Source of the DNA: Flavobacterium sp.
Lineage (GTDB): Bacteria; Bacteroidota; Bacteroidia; Flavobacteriales; Flavobacteriaceae
Direction: 5' to 3'
Length of the DNA: 9,260 bases
Assembly (NCBI GenBank): GCA_030150335.1
Contig: JASLGC010000067.1
Coordinates: 1-9,260, forward strand
Shown one piece after another: positions 1 to 6,562 of the stretch. Each line of letters opens with the position of its first letter. Within the stretch, counting starts at the first letter, position 1. A program made the position numbers and the translations under genes. Under the pieces are notes generated by a model. That model did not search any database. It was not told the DNA's origin and saw nothing but the letters and a program-made list of their open reading frames with translations.

Positions 1-2686
1 GAAGCCTGTGTTTACTGGAGGTTCTGATTATTCTGTTTTTGCAATTAGACCAACGTTTGCTGACCTAAAAGCAGTTAAAACAAAGAAGAAAAAAGAAGAT
101 GAGATTGCAAAAGACTCATTGGGAATATATAATTTAAAGTCGGGTGCATTAGTGAAGTATGCTAATGTCAAGTCGTTTAAAGTACCTGAGAATAAAGGCG
201 CACACTTAGCGTATCTTTTAGAACCTGTAAAAGATACAGCGAAGTCAAAAGACAAAAAGCCTGCTAAGAAAGCGGCAAAAGACGCTCCGTTAGACTTGGT
301 GTTGGAGAACTTACTAACAGGGGAAAAGATTACTTACAACCATGTGAGTGACTATTACTTTGACAGTGAAGGACAATATTTAGTGTTTGTAACAAAAGAC
401 CCAAACGCTAAGAAAAAAGAGGATAAAAAAGACGATGCTAAAGAAGAAAAAGCAGAGGAAACAAAAGAGGAAGTAGTTGTAGTAGTTAACGAAAAGGAAC
501 AAGATAAGAAAGAGGAGGCTACAGAAGAAGCAAAAGGTCCTTTTGGTGTATTTGTCGTTGACTTAAAAACGAAAAAGGTAACTACTTTATTAGAAGGAAA
601 AGGGAAGTACACACAGTTTTCTTTTGACGATAAAGGAAAGCAGTTAGCCTTTGTAGGTACTGAGGATGAGGAGAAAGTATTGGTTAAGAAATACTCGCTT
701 TACCACAGTGACTTGACAAAAGGGGTAACGGTGTTAGCGGATAATCAAACTAAGGGAATGCCTGCTAAATGGGTGTTGTCTGAAAACTATAAACCAAGGT
801 TTAGCAAAAACGGACAACGTATGTTCTTTGGTATTGCACCAGAACCGATTGCTAAGGATACAACGCTTATTGCGGATGACCACGCTATCGTAGATATTTG
901 GCACTTTAACGAAGATTACGTACAACCACAGCAGTTGGCTAACTTAGATAAAGACTTGAAAAAGTCGTTCTTAGCGTCAATGAACTTGAAAGCAAAAGGT
1001 GGACTTGTAGCGTTGGCAAATGAACAAACAAATAGCACACAGTTAGTGGATGAGGGAAATGCAAATATTGTTTTCTCAAGCTCTAACTTTGGTAATAGAG
1101 TATCAACACAATGGAATATTTCAGGTGTTCGCTCATACTATATTGTCGATGTAAATACTGGTAAGCAAACAGAGGTAGTTGCTGATTTACCTGGTTCAGC
1201 GCGTATCTCTCCAAAGGGGAATGCAGTTGTTTATTTCAACAATGAAGAAGGAAATTGGTATGCTTATGACGTGAAGTCGAAAGTGACAAAACAATTGAAT
1301 AAAGGGTTAAATGTATCGTTTGCAGATGAAACATTTGACATGCCTGATAATGCGTCTTCATACGGTATTCAAGGATGGACGGATAACGATGAGTCTGTTT
1401 TAATTCGCGACCGTTTTGATATTTGGGAGTTTTTCTTGACAAGCAATAAAGCACCGAGAATGCTTACCAATGGTTACGGACGTAAAAATAATATTGCTTT
1501 TGACTTGCTAAATGTGCAAGACGACAAGTATTCTTTCAGCAGAAATGAGAAGTTAATCTTAGCTGCTTTTAATGAAAAGACAAAAGAAGCAGGGTATTTC
1601 ACAACTGAAGTAAAAAGTACTGCTGCTCCACGTTTGGTTACAATGCAACCGTATAGTGGATTTAGCTCGTTATTTAAAGCGAAAGATGCTGCTGTTTACG
1701 GATATTTAAAAGGTTCGTTTACAGAGTCAAGTAATTTATATATCACTAAGGATTTGAACAACGCTGTACAATTGACAGCTATCAATCCACAGCAAAGTGA
1801 GTATAACTGGGGTACAAATGAATTAGTACATTGGACTACGCCTAATGGTAATGAGGCAACAGGAGTGTTGTTTAAACCAGAAGATTTTGACCCCGCTAAG
1901 AAATATCCGATGATTGTTTATTTCTATGAGAAGCTGTCTGACAACCTACATCGTTATGAATCACCAGCACCTACGCCGTCTCGATTGAATATTCCTTTCT
2001 TTGTAAGTAACGGATATTTAGTGTTTACGCCTGATGTTAGTTATGTTGACGGACATCCGGGTAAATCGGCAGAGGAGTACATCAACTCAGGAGTGGAGTA
2101 TTTGAAACAAAACAATTGGGTGAATGGAGATAAGATTGCTATTCAAGGACAAAGTTGGGGTGGTTATCAAGTAGCACACCTTATCACGGTTACAGATATG
2201 TATACTGCAGCGTGGTCAGGAGCACCAGTTGTTAATATGACATCAGCTTATGGAGGTATCCGTTGGCAAAGCGGTATGAGTCGTCAATTCCAATATGAGA
2301 AAACACAAAGTAGAATTGGTAAAACACTTTGGGATGGTTATGACTTATACGTTGAAAACTCGCCATTGTTTAATATGCCAAATGTGAAAACACCTGTGGT
2401 AATCATGCATAATGACAATGATGGAGCGGTGCCATGGTACCAAGGAATTGAAATGTTTATGGCATTACGTCGTTTGGGTAAACCAGCGTGGTTATTGAAC
2501 TACAACGGTGATGAGCATAACTTAATGAAACGTCAGAATAGAAAAGATATTCAAATTCGTCAACAACAATTCTTTGATTACTACCTAAAAGATGCGAAAG
2601 CACCTGTGTGGATGGTAAAAGGTGTACCTGCTACACTGAAAGGAAAAGATTGGGGGTTTGAACTAACAGATGAGAAAGTACAGTAA
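1..2686 (+). CDS. S9 family prolyl-oligopeptidase-type serine peptidase, 5' end cut by the window
   Basis: This is a serine peptidase of the prolyl oligopeptidase (S9) clan, expected to cleave short peptides. The frame is open to the left edge (Lys and Pro codons precede the GTG at 8), so the true start and any signal peptide lie outside; 892 residues are visible counting from that GTG. Residues up to about 600 look like beta-propeller blades. The alpha/beta-hydrolase catalytic domain starts near residue 605. Its nucleophile is Ser716 in GQSWGGY, with Asp805 in HNDNDGAVPW and His837 in GDEHNL, so the triad is intact. The propeller carries three lysine-rich insertions (about residues 21-30, 75-91 and 134-176), the last a Lys/Glu run with a VVVVV stretch. 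Large family members in this phylum are usually exported, so a periplasmic site is inferred. The stop is at 2684-2686 and a terminator follows at once. The family call is secure; substrate specificity is not known. Confidence 0.93.
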   Translation, partial: KPVFTGGSDYSVFAIRPTFADLKAVKTKKKKEDEIAKDSLGIYNLKSGALVKYANVKSFKVPENKGAHLAYLLEPVKDTAKSKDKKPAKKAAKDAPLDLVLENLLTGEKITYNHVSDYYFDSEGQYLVFVTKDPNAKKKEDKKDDAKEEKAEETKEEVVVVVNEKEQDKKEEATEEAKGPFGVFVVDLKTKKVTTLLEGKGKYTQFSFDDKGKQLAFVGTEDEEKVLVKKYSLYHSDLTKGVTVLADNQTKGMPAKWVLSENYKPRFSKNGQRMFFGIAPEPIAKDTTLIADDHAIVDIWHFNEDYVQPQQLANLDKDLKKSFLASMNLKAKGGLVALANEQTNSTQLVDEGNANIVFSSSNFGNRVSTQWNISGVRSYYIVDVNTGKQTEVVADLPGSARISPKGNAVVYFNNEEGNWYAYDVKSKVTKQLNKGLNVSFADETFDMPDNASSYGIQGWTDNDESVLIRDRFDIWEFFLTSNKAPRMLTNGYGRKNNIAFDLLNVQDDKYSFSRNEKLILAAFNEKTKEAGYFTTEVKSTAAPRLVTMQPYSGFSSLFKAKDAAVYGYLKGSFTESSNLYITKDLNNAVQLTAINPQQSEYNWGTNELVHWTTPNGNEATGVLFKPEDFDPAKKYPMIVYFYEKLSDNLHRYESPAPTPSRLNIPFFVSNGYLVFTPDVSYVDGHPGKSAEEYINSGVEYLKQNNWVNGDKIAIQGQSWGGYQVAHLITVTDMYTAAWSGAPVVNMTSAYGGIRWQSGMSRQFQYEKTQSRIGKTLWDGYDLYVENSPLFNMPNVKTPVVIMHNDNDGAVPWYQGIEMFMALRRLGKPAWLLNYNGDEHNLMKRQNRKDIQIRQQQFFDYYLKDAKAPVWMVKGVPATLKGKDWGFELTDEKVQ

Positions 2687-2707
2687 TTCTCACAGAAGAA
2701 TATAATC

Positions 2708-2749
2708 AAAAAGAGGGCTATCTATTAAAATTAGATAGCCCTCTTTTTT
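2708..2749 (+). terminator. Intrinsic terminator after the first S9 peptidase
   Basis: A perfect inverted repeat pairs 2708-2724 with 2732-2748 around a 7-nt loop. The core is AGAGGGCTATCT and its complement, and the right arm runs into six T residues at 2744-2749. It begins 22 nt after the stop at 2686. The left arm begins with five A residues, so it could also act on transcripts coming from the minus-strand side. Confidence 0.9.
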
Positions 2750-2940
2750 GATTTTATGTACTTGAATAGGGTATGTTTTAGTTTAATAACTTACTCTTTG
2801 TTGAGCAGATTTAGCATCAATCAGTCTCTCTTGTTTTTTAATTGATTCAAACGCAGAAATTGGTCAGTTATACTTTTTTCTGTTGTATTATTAATGATAA
2901 AGTGGTTTGTATTGGCGTTTCTATTTGAATGAGTGTGTAA
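2750..2940. other. Intergenic stretch with no recognised gene
   Basis: This is the left part of the convergent gap between the first peptidase and the glycosyltransferase. I see no open frame with a plausible start, no tRNA-like fold and no clear TAnnTTTG promoter element here. The sequence is AT-rich and ends where the 60-bp repeat pair begins. Confidence 0.5.
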
Positions 2941-3000
2941 TCTACTTAATCAATTTACTGCGATAATGGATATAGCTTTACTGTAGAGTTGTACTTCAGA
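2941..3000. repeat. 60-bp intergenic repeat, copy 1
   Basis: This 60-bp block starts TCTACTTAATCAATTTACTG and ends GTACTTCAGA. It recurs 81 bp downstream with three substitutions. Read on + in the phase starting at 2941, it gives TCT ACT TAA and then an open stretch SIYCDNGYSFTVELYFR that continues in frame to a stop at 3028-3030. There is no start codon, so it is not called as a gene. The flanking sequence on the left does not match the spacer between the copies, so the repeat edge at 2941 is sharp. Confidence 0.85.
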
Positions 3001-3021
3001 TGTATCGAGCGTAAATCACAC

Positions 3022-3081
3022 TCTACTTAATCAATTTACTGTGATAACGGATATAGCTTTACTGTAGATTTGTACTTCAGA
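3022..3081. repeat. 60-bp intergenic repeat, copy 2
   Basis: This block matches copy 1 over 60 bp with three substitutions, at 3042 (C to T), 3048 (T to C) and 3069 (G to T). A 21-bp unrelated spacer (3001-3021) separates the copies, so the period is 81 bp, a multiple of three. In the phase starting at 3022 the three changes are all at third codon positions: two are silent and one is Glu to Asp. The frame then stops at 3088-3090. The block sits just before the terminator of the minus-strand glycosyltransferase. Its origin and role are unknown. Confidence 0.85.
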
Positions 3082-3094
3082 ATAATGTAAAAAT

Positions 3095-3129
3095 GAAAAG
3101 AGGCTAACTAATCAAGTTAACCTCTTTTC
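3095..3129 (-). terminator. Intrinsic terminator of the glycosyltransferase gene
   Basis: The arms 3095-3108 and 3116-3129 form a 14-bp stem with one C/A mismatch (3104 and 3120) and a 7-nt loop. On the minus strand the stem ends in CCTCTTTTC followed by a T-rich tail. It lies about 27 nt beyond the stop of the minus-strand gene at 3156. Confidence 0.8.
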
Positions 3130-3155
3130 GTATGATAAAACAATATGGGTGCTAA

Positions 3156-4565
3156 TTATTTTTGAGCTGGTAATGTTCTTGTTAACCAACCTCTTTTGTT
3201 TGCTGTTGCAATTGCATAAGGCGTAATCCAGAACAAGGTAAATGTGTAGAACAAGCTGTATGGGTATGCCCAAAACGACTCAGCCACACTGTATCTCTTA
3301 GAGTAAAAGAATACTTGAATACTCGAGAATATAAAGATACTTACCAAGGCAGAACTAATGAACAATAAAGGCTGTGTAAAGATAAAATACAGCATTAAGA
3401 ATGTCATTGGGTAAGCCATCAATACGCGTAACCATTGGTTTAGCAATAAGATTCTTGGACCTACTTTAGATTCTTCTCTATAGTTTGTGAAAGCGAACTT
3501 ACTCATCATGATGTTCTCACGTACGTTACTTCTTTCCCAACGGATAAACATTTTATATAAGTTTTTGTACTCCTCAGGTGTGTTTGTCAATACATAAGCA
3601 TTTCGTTGGAACAATACGTGGTAACCTTGTTTTAAAATCATATTCGTCATTGCTCTATCCTCTCCAATGTCAGAAGGTTGCCCCATAAAAGTCTGTGTAA
3701 TCCAGTCTTCTAAACAGTTCATTACTGCTACTTTTCTGTAGGCAGCTAATGCTCCTGGCGTACACAATACAGAACCTAAGGCACTCTGTGCAGAACGAAT
3801 AAACTCAAAACTAAATACAAAACTTACATTAAGCATTTTTGGAATAATACCGTCTTGTGTATTAAGCACACGTACATTTCCTCCTACAGCTCCACATTTT
3901 TCATTGGTAACAAATGGGCTAACAAGGCTTCTAAGTGTATCTACCTTTACAATTGAATCACTATCTACTGTGATAAACACATCTCCTTGACCAATTTTAA
4001 ACCCTCTGTAAAGTGCGTGTCTTTTTCCTTGGTTTTTAGGTTGTTGAAGAATCGTAACTCTATCTCCCAATTCCTCTTTTGCTTTTTGCATCCACTGCCA
4101 AGTGTCGTCTTTACTACCATCGTCAATAGAGATGATTTCAATCTTTTCAGCAGGATAGTTGCTATTTACTAAGCTATATAATGTTTCATAAACTAATTTA
4201 CCTTCATTATAAGCTGGCACAAGCACAGTACAAGTAGGTAACTCTTCATCGCTTACCGATGCCACCGGTTTGTAACGGAAGTATAGGTAAATGATGTATA
4301 GTAAGAAACTAATTTGTAATGTTAGTAAGATTATACCAAGGTTAACAATAAAGGTTCCCCAGAAAGATTCTAATCGTTCTAAGTGAAGTTTTTCAAAATG
4401 TGGTTGTAGTTGATATACTAAGATTACCCCTGCTGTCATTAGCATAAGAGTTCCCAATAATACCAAGTAGTCTGTCGTGTTTAAACTCTTGTCGATGAAC
4501 TTTGCCCAAAAGCTTTTTTTGGTTTGTTTATCCTCCGTAGTTTGAATGTTTTTATCAGCGTACAT
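3156..4565 (-). CDS. Membrane-bound GT2 family glycosyltransferase (hyaluronan synthase / PgaC / NodC-like)
   Basis: This is a processive-type family 2 glycosyltransferase, expected to use a nucleotide sugar at the inner face of the cytoplasmic membrane to build an extracellular or lipid-linked glycan. The ATG at 4565 is preferred, giving 469 residues and MYADKN...; a TTG at 4607 would add 14 residues, and neither has a clear ribosome binding site. Counting from the ATG, two membrane helices lie near residues 32-52 and 72-96. The catalytic domain then shows DDGS (Asp148-Asp149), DSD (Asp201-Ser-Asp203), GED (Glu302-Asp303) and RW (Arg342-Trp343). Three membrane helices follow (about 380-402, 403-421 and 431-452). 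The 2+3 helix layout fits hyaluronan synthase and poly-N-acetylglucosamine synthase relatives. In the QxxRW motif the Gln position is Met. No export, acetyltransferase or deacetylase gene is adjacent, so the product cannot be named. Confidence 0.9.
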   Translation of the reverse strand: MYADKNIQTTEDKQTKKSFWAKFIDKSLNTTDYLVLLGTLMLMTAGVILVYQLQPHFEKLHLERLESFWGTFIVNLGIILLTLQISFLLYIIYLYFRYKPVASVSDEELPTCTVLVPAYNEGKLVYETLYSLVNSNYPAEKIEIISIDDGSKDDTWQWMQKAKEELGDRVTILQQPKNQGKRHALYRGFKIGQGDVFITVDSDSIVKVDTLRSLVSPFVTNEKCGAVGGNVRVLNTQDGIIPKMLNVSFVFSFEFIRSAQSALGSVLCTPGALAAYRKVAVMNCLEDWITQTFMGQPSDIGEDRAMTNMILKQGYHVLFQRNAYVLTNTPEEYKNLYKMFIRWERSNVRENIMMSKFAFTNYREESKVGPRILLLNQWLRVLMAYPMTFLMLYFIFTQPLLFISSALVSIFIFSSIQVFFYSKRYSVAESFWAYPYSLFYTFTLFWITPYAIATANKRGWLTRTLPAQK

Positions 4566-4927
4566 AGCGTGGTGATTTAAGTGGTTCGTTTGTACCTTGA
4601 TATCCAATAGCGCTGTGTTTAAAACAAATTCAGAAAAGTAATTTGAATGATTGGGTAAAAAACTTTATCTGAATGTGGTGATAAATGTTAAAATACACAT
4701 CGCAATCTATCAATGGTTGCTTATGTATGTTCAATAGTTGTGCCAACGCCCAGAAAGGGGGATGTAGAAGATTTGGACCAAAAAAAGCAACACTATGTAG
4801 AGATTTAAGCAACGCTTTGAGGTATAATTACTCTATGCAAAGTGGGGCTTAATTCCCCATGCTTGATTATTAACTTAAAATTTAGAATATAGAAGGGATG
4901 CCAATAAAAAGGAGGAAATTATGCTGT
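4566..4927. other. Gap upstream of the glycosyltransferase with no convincing gene
   Basis: This stretch should contain the promoter and leader of the minus-strand glycosyltransferase. The only open frame of note (60 codons, 4630-4812, minus) starts with TTG, has no recognisable protein features and is not called. The nearest promoter-like word is TACTTTTC on the minus strand (4633-4640), one base off TAnnTTTG with no TTG at the expected distance. It also holds an imperfect direct repeat: ATGTAGA(A)GATTT at 4762-4774 and 4795-4806, and AAGCAAC at 4785-4791 and 4807-4813. A GC-capped hairpin lies at 4838-4865. Confidence 0.5.
4838..4865. other. Short hairpin in the glycosyltransferase upstream region
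   Basis: TGGGG at 4843-4847 pairs with CCCCA at 4855-4859 around a 7-nt loop. After a small internal loop, CAA at 4838-4840 pairs with TTG at 4863-4865. No U tract follows on either strand, so it is not an obvious terminator. It could be a leader structure, part of a small RNA or chance. Confidence 0.35.
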
Positions 4928-4964
4928 AAAAAAAATAAGCTGACCAATTGTTGGTCAGCTTATT
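4928..4964 (-). terminator. Intrinsic terminator of the amidohydrolase gene
   Basis: A perfect 14-bp inverted repeat (AATAAGCTGACCAA at 4934-4947 with its complement at 4951-4964) closes a 3-nt loop. On the minus strand it is followed by a run of eight T residues (A run at 4928-4935 on +). It starts about 40 nt past the stop of the minus-strand gene at 5004. Confidence 0.92.
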
Positions 4965-5003
4965 AGGTGTATTTTTAATATTGTAAAAGATGTTTTTTAT
5001 AGC

Positions 5004-6329
5004 TTATAGTTTGTTTTTATAAACCTTACCATCTTTGATAATTAGCAATATTTTGTTAGCTGGGTCTTGCAATATATCGATGTTTTCAAGTGGACTTTCA
5101 TCTAATAAAATGATATCCGCATAAGCACCTTCTGCAATCACACCAAGCTCACCTGGGTAAGGGTTTCTCGGTCCGCTTAATTTCAATAATTGTGCATTAT
5201 CATACGTAGCCATTTTTAGTATTTCGTAGTTTGAGAACCACTGTTTCAAACGCAATAAGATTTTGTTTTGAATCAACGGGTCTTTCGGACGAGTAACAAG
5301 GTCAGTACCAAACGCTAACTTCACATTGTGTTTTTTAGCCCATTTGTACACATTATCAGTACCAGTTCCTACAAACTCTTTATTTGCTTTTTGGTCTGGG
5401 TCAGTATAATTACTTGAATCAGAATCAAAAGGTTGCATACTTAACCAAACGCCTTTTTCTCCTAATAACTTCACGGTAGCTTCATCTAACAAATGTCCGT
5501 GGTCAACACACTTCACACCAGCCTCAACTGCTTGTCTTACCGCATTAGCAGTATATGCGTGCACCGTTACATACGTACCCCAGTTATCAGTAGCCTTTAC
5601 AGCTGCTTTAATTTCTTCAACTGTATATTGCGTTGCGTCTAACGGGTCATAGATAGTCGCAACACCACCACCAGCCATTACCTTAATTTGAGTAGCTCCT
5701 TTTCTAAGTTGGTCTCTCGTAGCCACAGTAACTTCGTATTCACCATCAGCCACTACACTACCACCAAGCGTTTGGAAACGAGGAGGAGTATGGTCTATCA
5801 TACGCGGTTCTGCCCATGGGAAGTTAGCATCTCCATGTCCACCTGTTTGTGAAATCATCGCTTCACTTGGGTAAATACGCGGACCTTTATTCAATCCCAT
5901 GTCATTCGCTTGTTTAATCCCAGTTACGTGTCCTCCTAAATCGCGAACAGTCGTAAAACCACGTTGTAGTGTGTTCTCAGATTCTTTTGCAGCGTTGATG
6001 AAAAGGAAGCTTTCATCCCCCAGCATAATCATCTGGTTAGTATTTGCAGCTAAGAATGTGTGCCAGTGTGCATCAATCAACCCCGGCATTACAAACTTGC
6101 CTTTCCCGTCGATTACTTTTATTTGAGGATTGTTATTTGCATCAATCTTTCCAGTGGAAACCTTTTTTATTTTATTGTTTTCAATAAGTAGAGAACCCTT
6201 TGTTGTCTTTTGGTCTTTACCATTAAAAATCTCTACATTTTCAAGGATAATACTACTCTGAGCTTGCATAGTAAAAGCAAATGAGCTCAATGCGATTGTA
6301 AAACCTATTTTTTTAATTGATTTGAACAT
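5004..6329 (-). CDS. Exported metal-dependent amidohydrolase, Xaa-Pro/Xaa-Arg dipeptidase-like
   Basis: This enzyme belongs to the amidohydrolase superfamily, in the group that includes prolidase-like (Sgx9260-type) and Xaa-Arg/Lys dipeptidases and is often auto-annotated as imidazolonepropionase-like. The ATG at 6329 (441 residues) is preferred over the TTG two codons upstream because MFKSIKKIGF... is a clean signal-peptide start, with a hydrophobic core to about residue 20 and cleavage near MQA-Q. Export to the periplasm is therefore likely. Counting from that ATG, the metal ligands look complete: His88 and His90 in DAHWH, Lys216 in QIKVMAGGG (probably the carboxylated lysine of a binuclear centre), His257 in TVHAY, His277 in DHGH and Asp343 in FGTD. 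The small beta-sandwich segments at both ends (about 25-80 and 390-441) are typical. The gene is a single unit, with a -7-like element 25 nt upstream and a terminator behind. The substrate is inferred from family resemblance only. Confidence 0.9.
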   Translation of the reverse strand: MFKSIKKIGFTIALSSFAFTMQAQSSIILENVEIFNGKDQKTTKGSLLIENNKIKKVSTGKIDANNNPQIKVIDGKGKFVMPGLIDAHWHTFLAANTNQMIMLGDESFLFINAAKESENTLQRGFTTVRDLGGHVTGIKQANDMGLNKGPRIYPSEAMISQTGGHGDANFPWAEPRMIDHTPPRFQTLGGSVVADGEYEVTVATRDQLRKGATQIKVMAGGGVATIYDPLDATQYTVEEIKAAVKATDNWGTYVTVHAYTANAVRQAVEAGVKCVDHGHLLDEATVKLLGEKGVWLSMQPFDSDSSNYTDPDQKANKEFVGTGTDNVYKWAKKHNVKLAFGTDLVTRPKDPLIQNKILLRLKQWFSNYEILKMATYDNAQLLKLSGPRNPYPGELGVIAEGAYADIILLDESPLENIDILQDPANKILLIIKDGKVYKNKL

Positions 6330-6353
6330 AGCCAAGTTATTTTTTTAGTATCG

Positions 6354-6361
6354 TAAAGATA
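6354..6361 (-). promoter_or_regulatory. Putative -7 element for the amidohydrolase
   Basis: On the minus strand this reads TATCTTTA, a 7 of 8 match to the Bacteroidota -7 consensus TAnnTTTG. It lies about 25 nt upstream of the ATG at 6329, giving a short leader. No clear TTG was found at the -33 distance, which weakens the call. Confidence 0.45.
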
Positions 6362-6477
6362 AACATTTAACATACTTAACACTATTTCTAATTCGCTTTA
6401 TGTACATATTTAAATAAAATTAGATTGAAATACATTGTAGCTTAAATACACGTAGTACGGATTGTCGAAAAATGCCC

Positions 6478-6485
6478 TATTTTTG
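6478..6485 (+). promoter_or_regulatory. Putative -7 element for the second S9 peptidase
   Basis: TATTTTTG matches TAnnTTTG fully and lies 77 nt upstream of the ATG at 6563, in the divergent region shared with the amidohydrolase. A TTG occurs at 6462-6464, but its 13-nt spacing is shorter than the usual -33 distance. The small inverted repeat CGTA-G-TACG at 6451-6459 covers the place where a -33 element would be expected. Confidence 0.5.
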
Positions 6486-6562
6486 TAGTTATTCAAAGAT
6501 AAATTAGGACGATTATCAAGCTGTTTTAAATAGCAAGTTGAGGTTCTTTTAAAATATATAAA

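Noticed and set aside
8..10. GTG at 8 as the true start of the first peptidase
   Set aside because: The frame is open to the window edge, no signal peptide follows, and GSDYSVF is already inside the propeller. The start is outside the window.
355..612. Ser/Thr-rich open frame on the minus strand
   Set aside because: It is the antisense shadow of the Lys/Glu-rich run in the first S9 peptidase.
2941..3081. Possible CRISPR array from the spaced repeats
   Set aside because: There are only two units, the 60-bp repeat is long and diverged, the spacer is 21 bp and no cas genes are present.
4630..4812. 60-codon open frame on the minus strand upstream of the glycosyltransferase
   Set aside because: It starts with TTG, has no signal, motif or ribosome binding site, and overlaps the repeat words and the likely leader region.
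5004..6329. Imidazolonepropionase (hutI) for the amidohydrolase
   Set aside because: The signal peptide implies export, and no histidine-utilisation genes are nearby. The Lys ligand in IKVMAGGG fits the prolidase-like group better.
6330..6335. TTG at 6333-6335 as the start of the amidohydrolase
   Set aside because: An ATG two codons later gives a standard signal peptide, and TTG starts are uncommon in this phylum.
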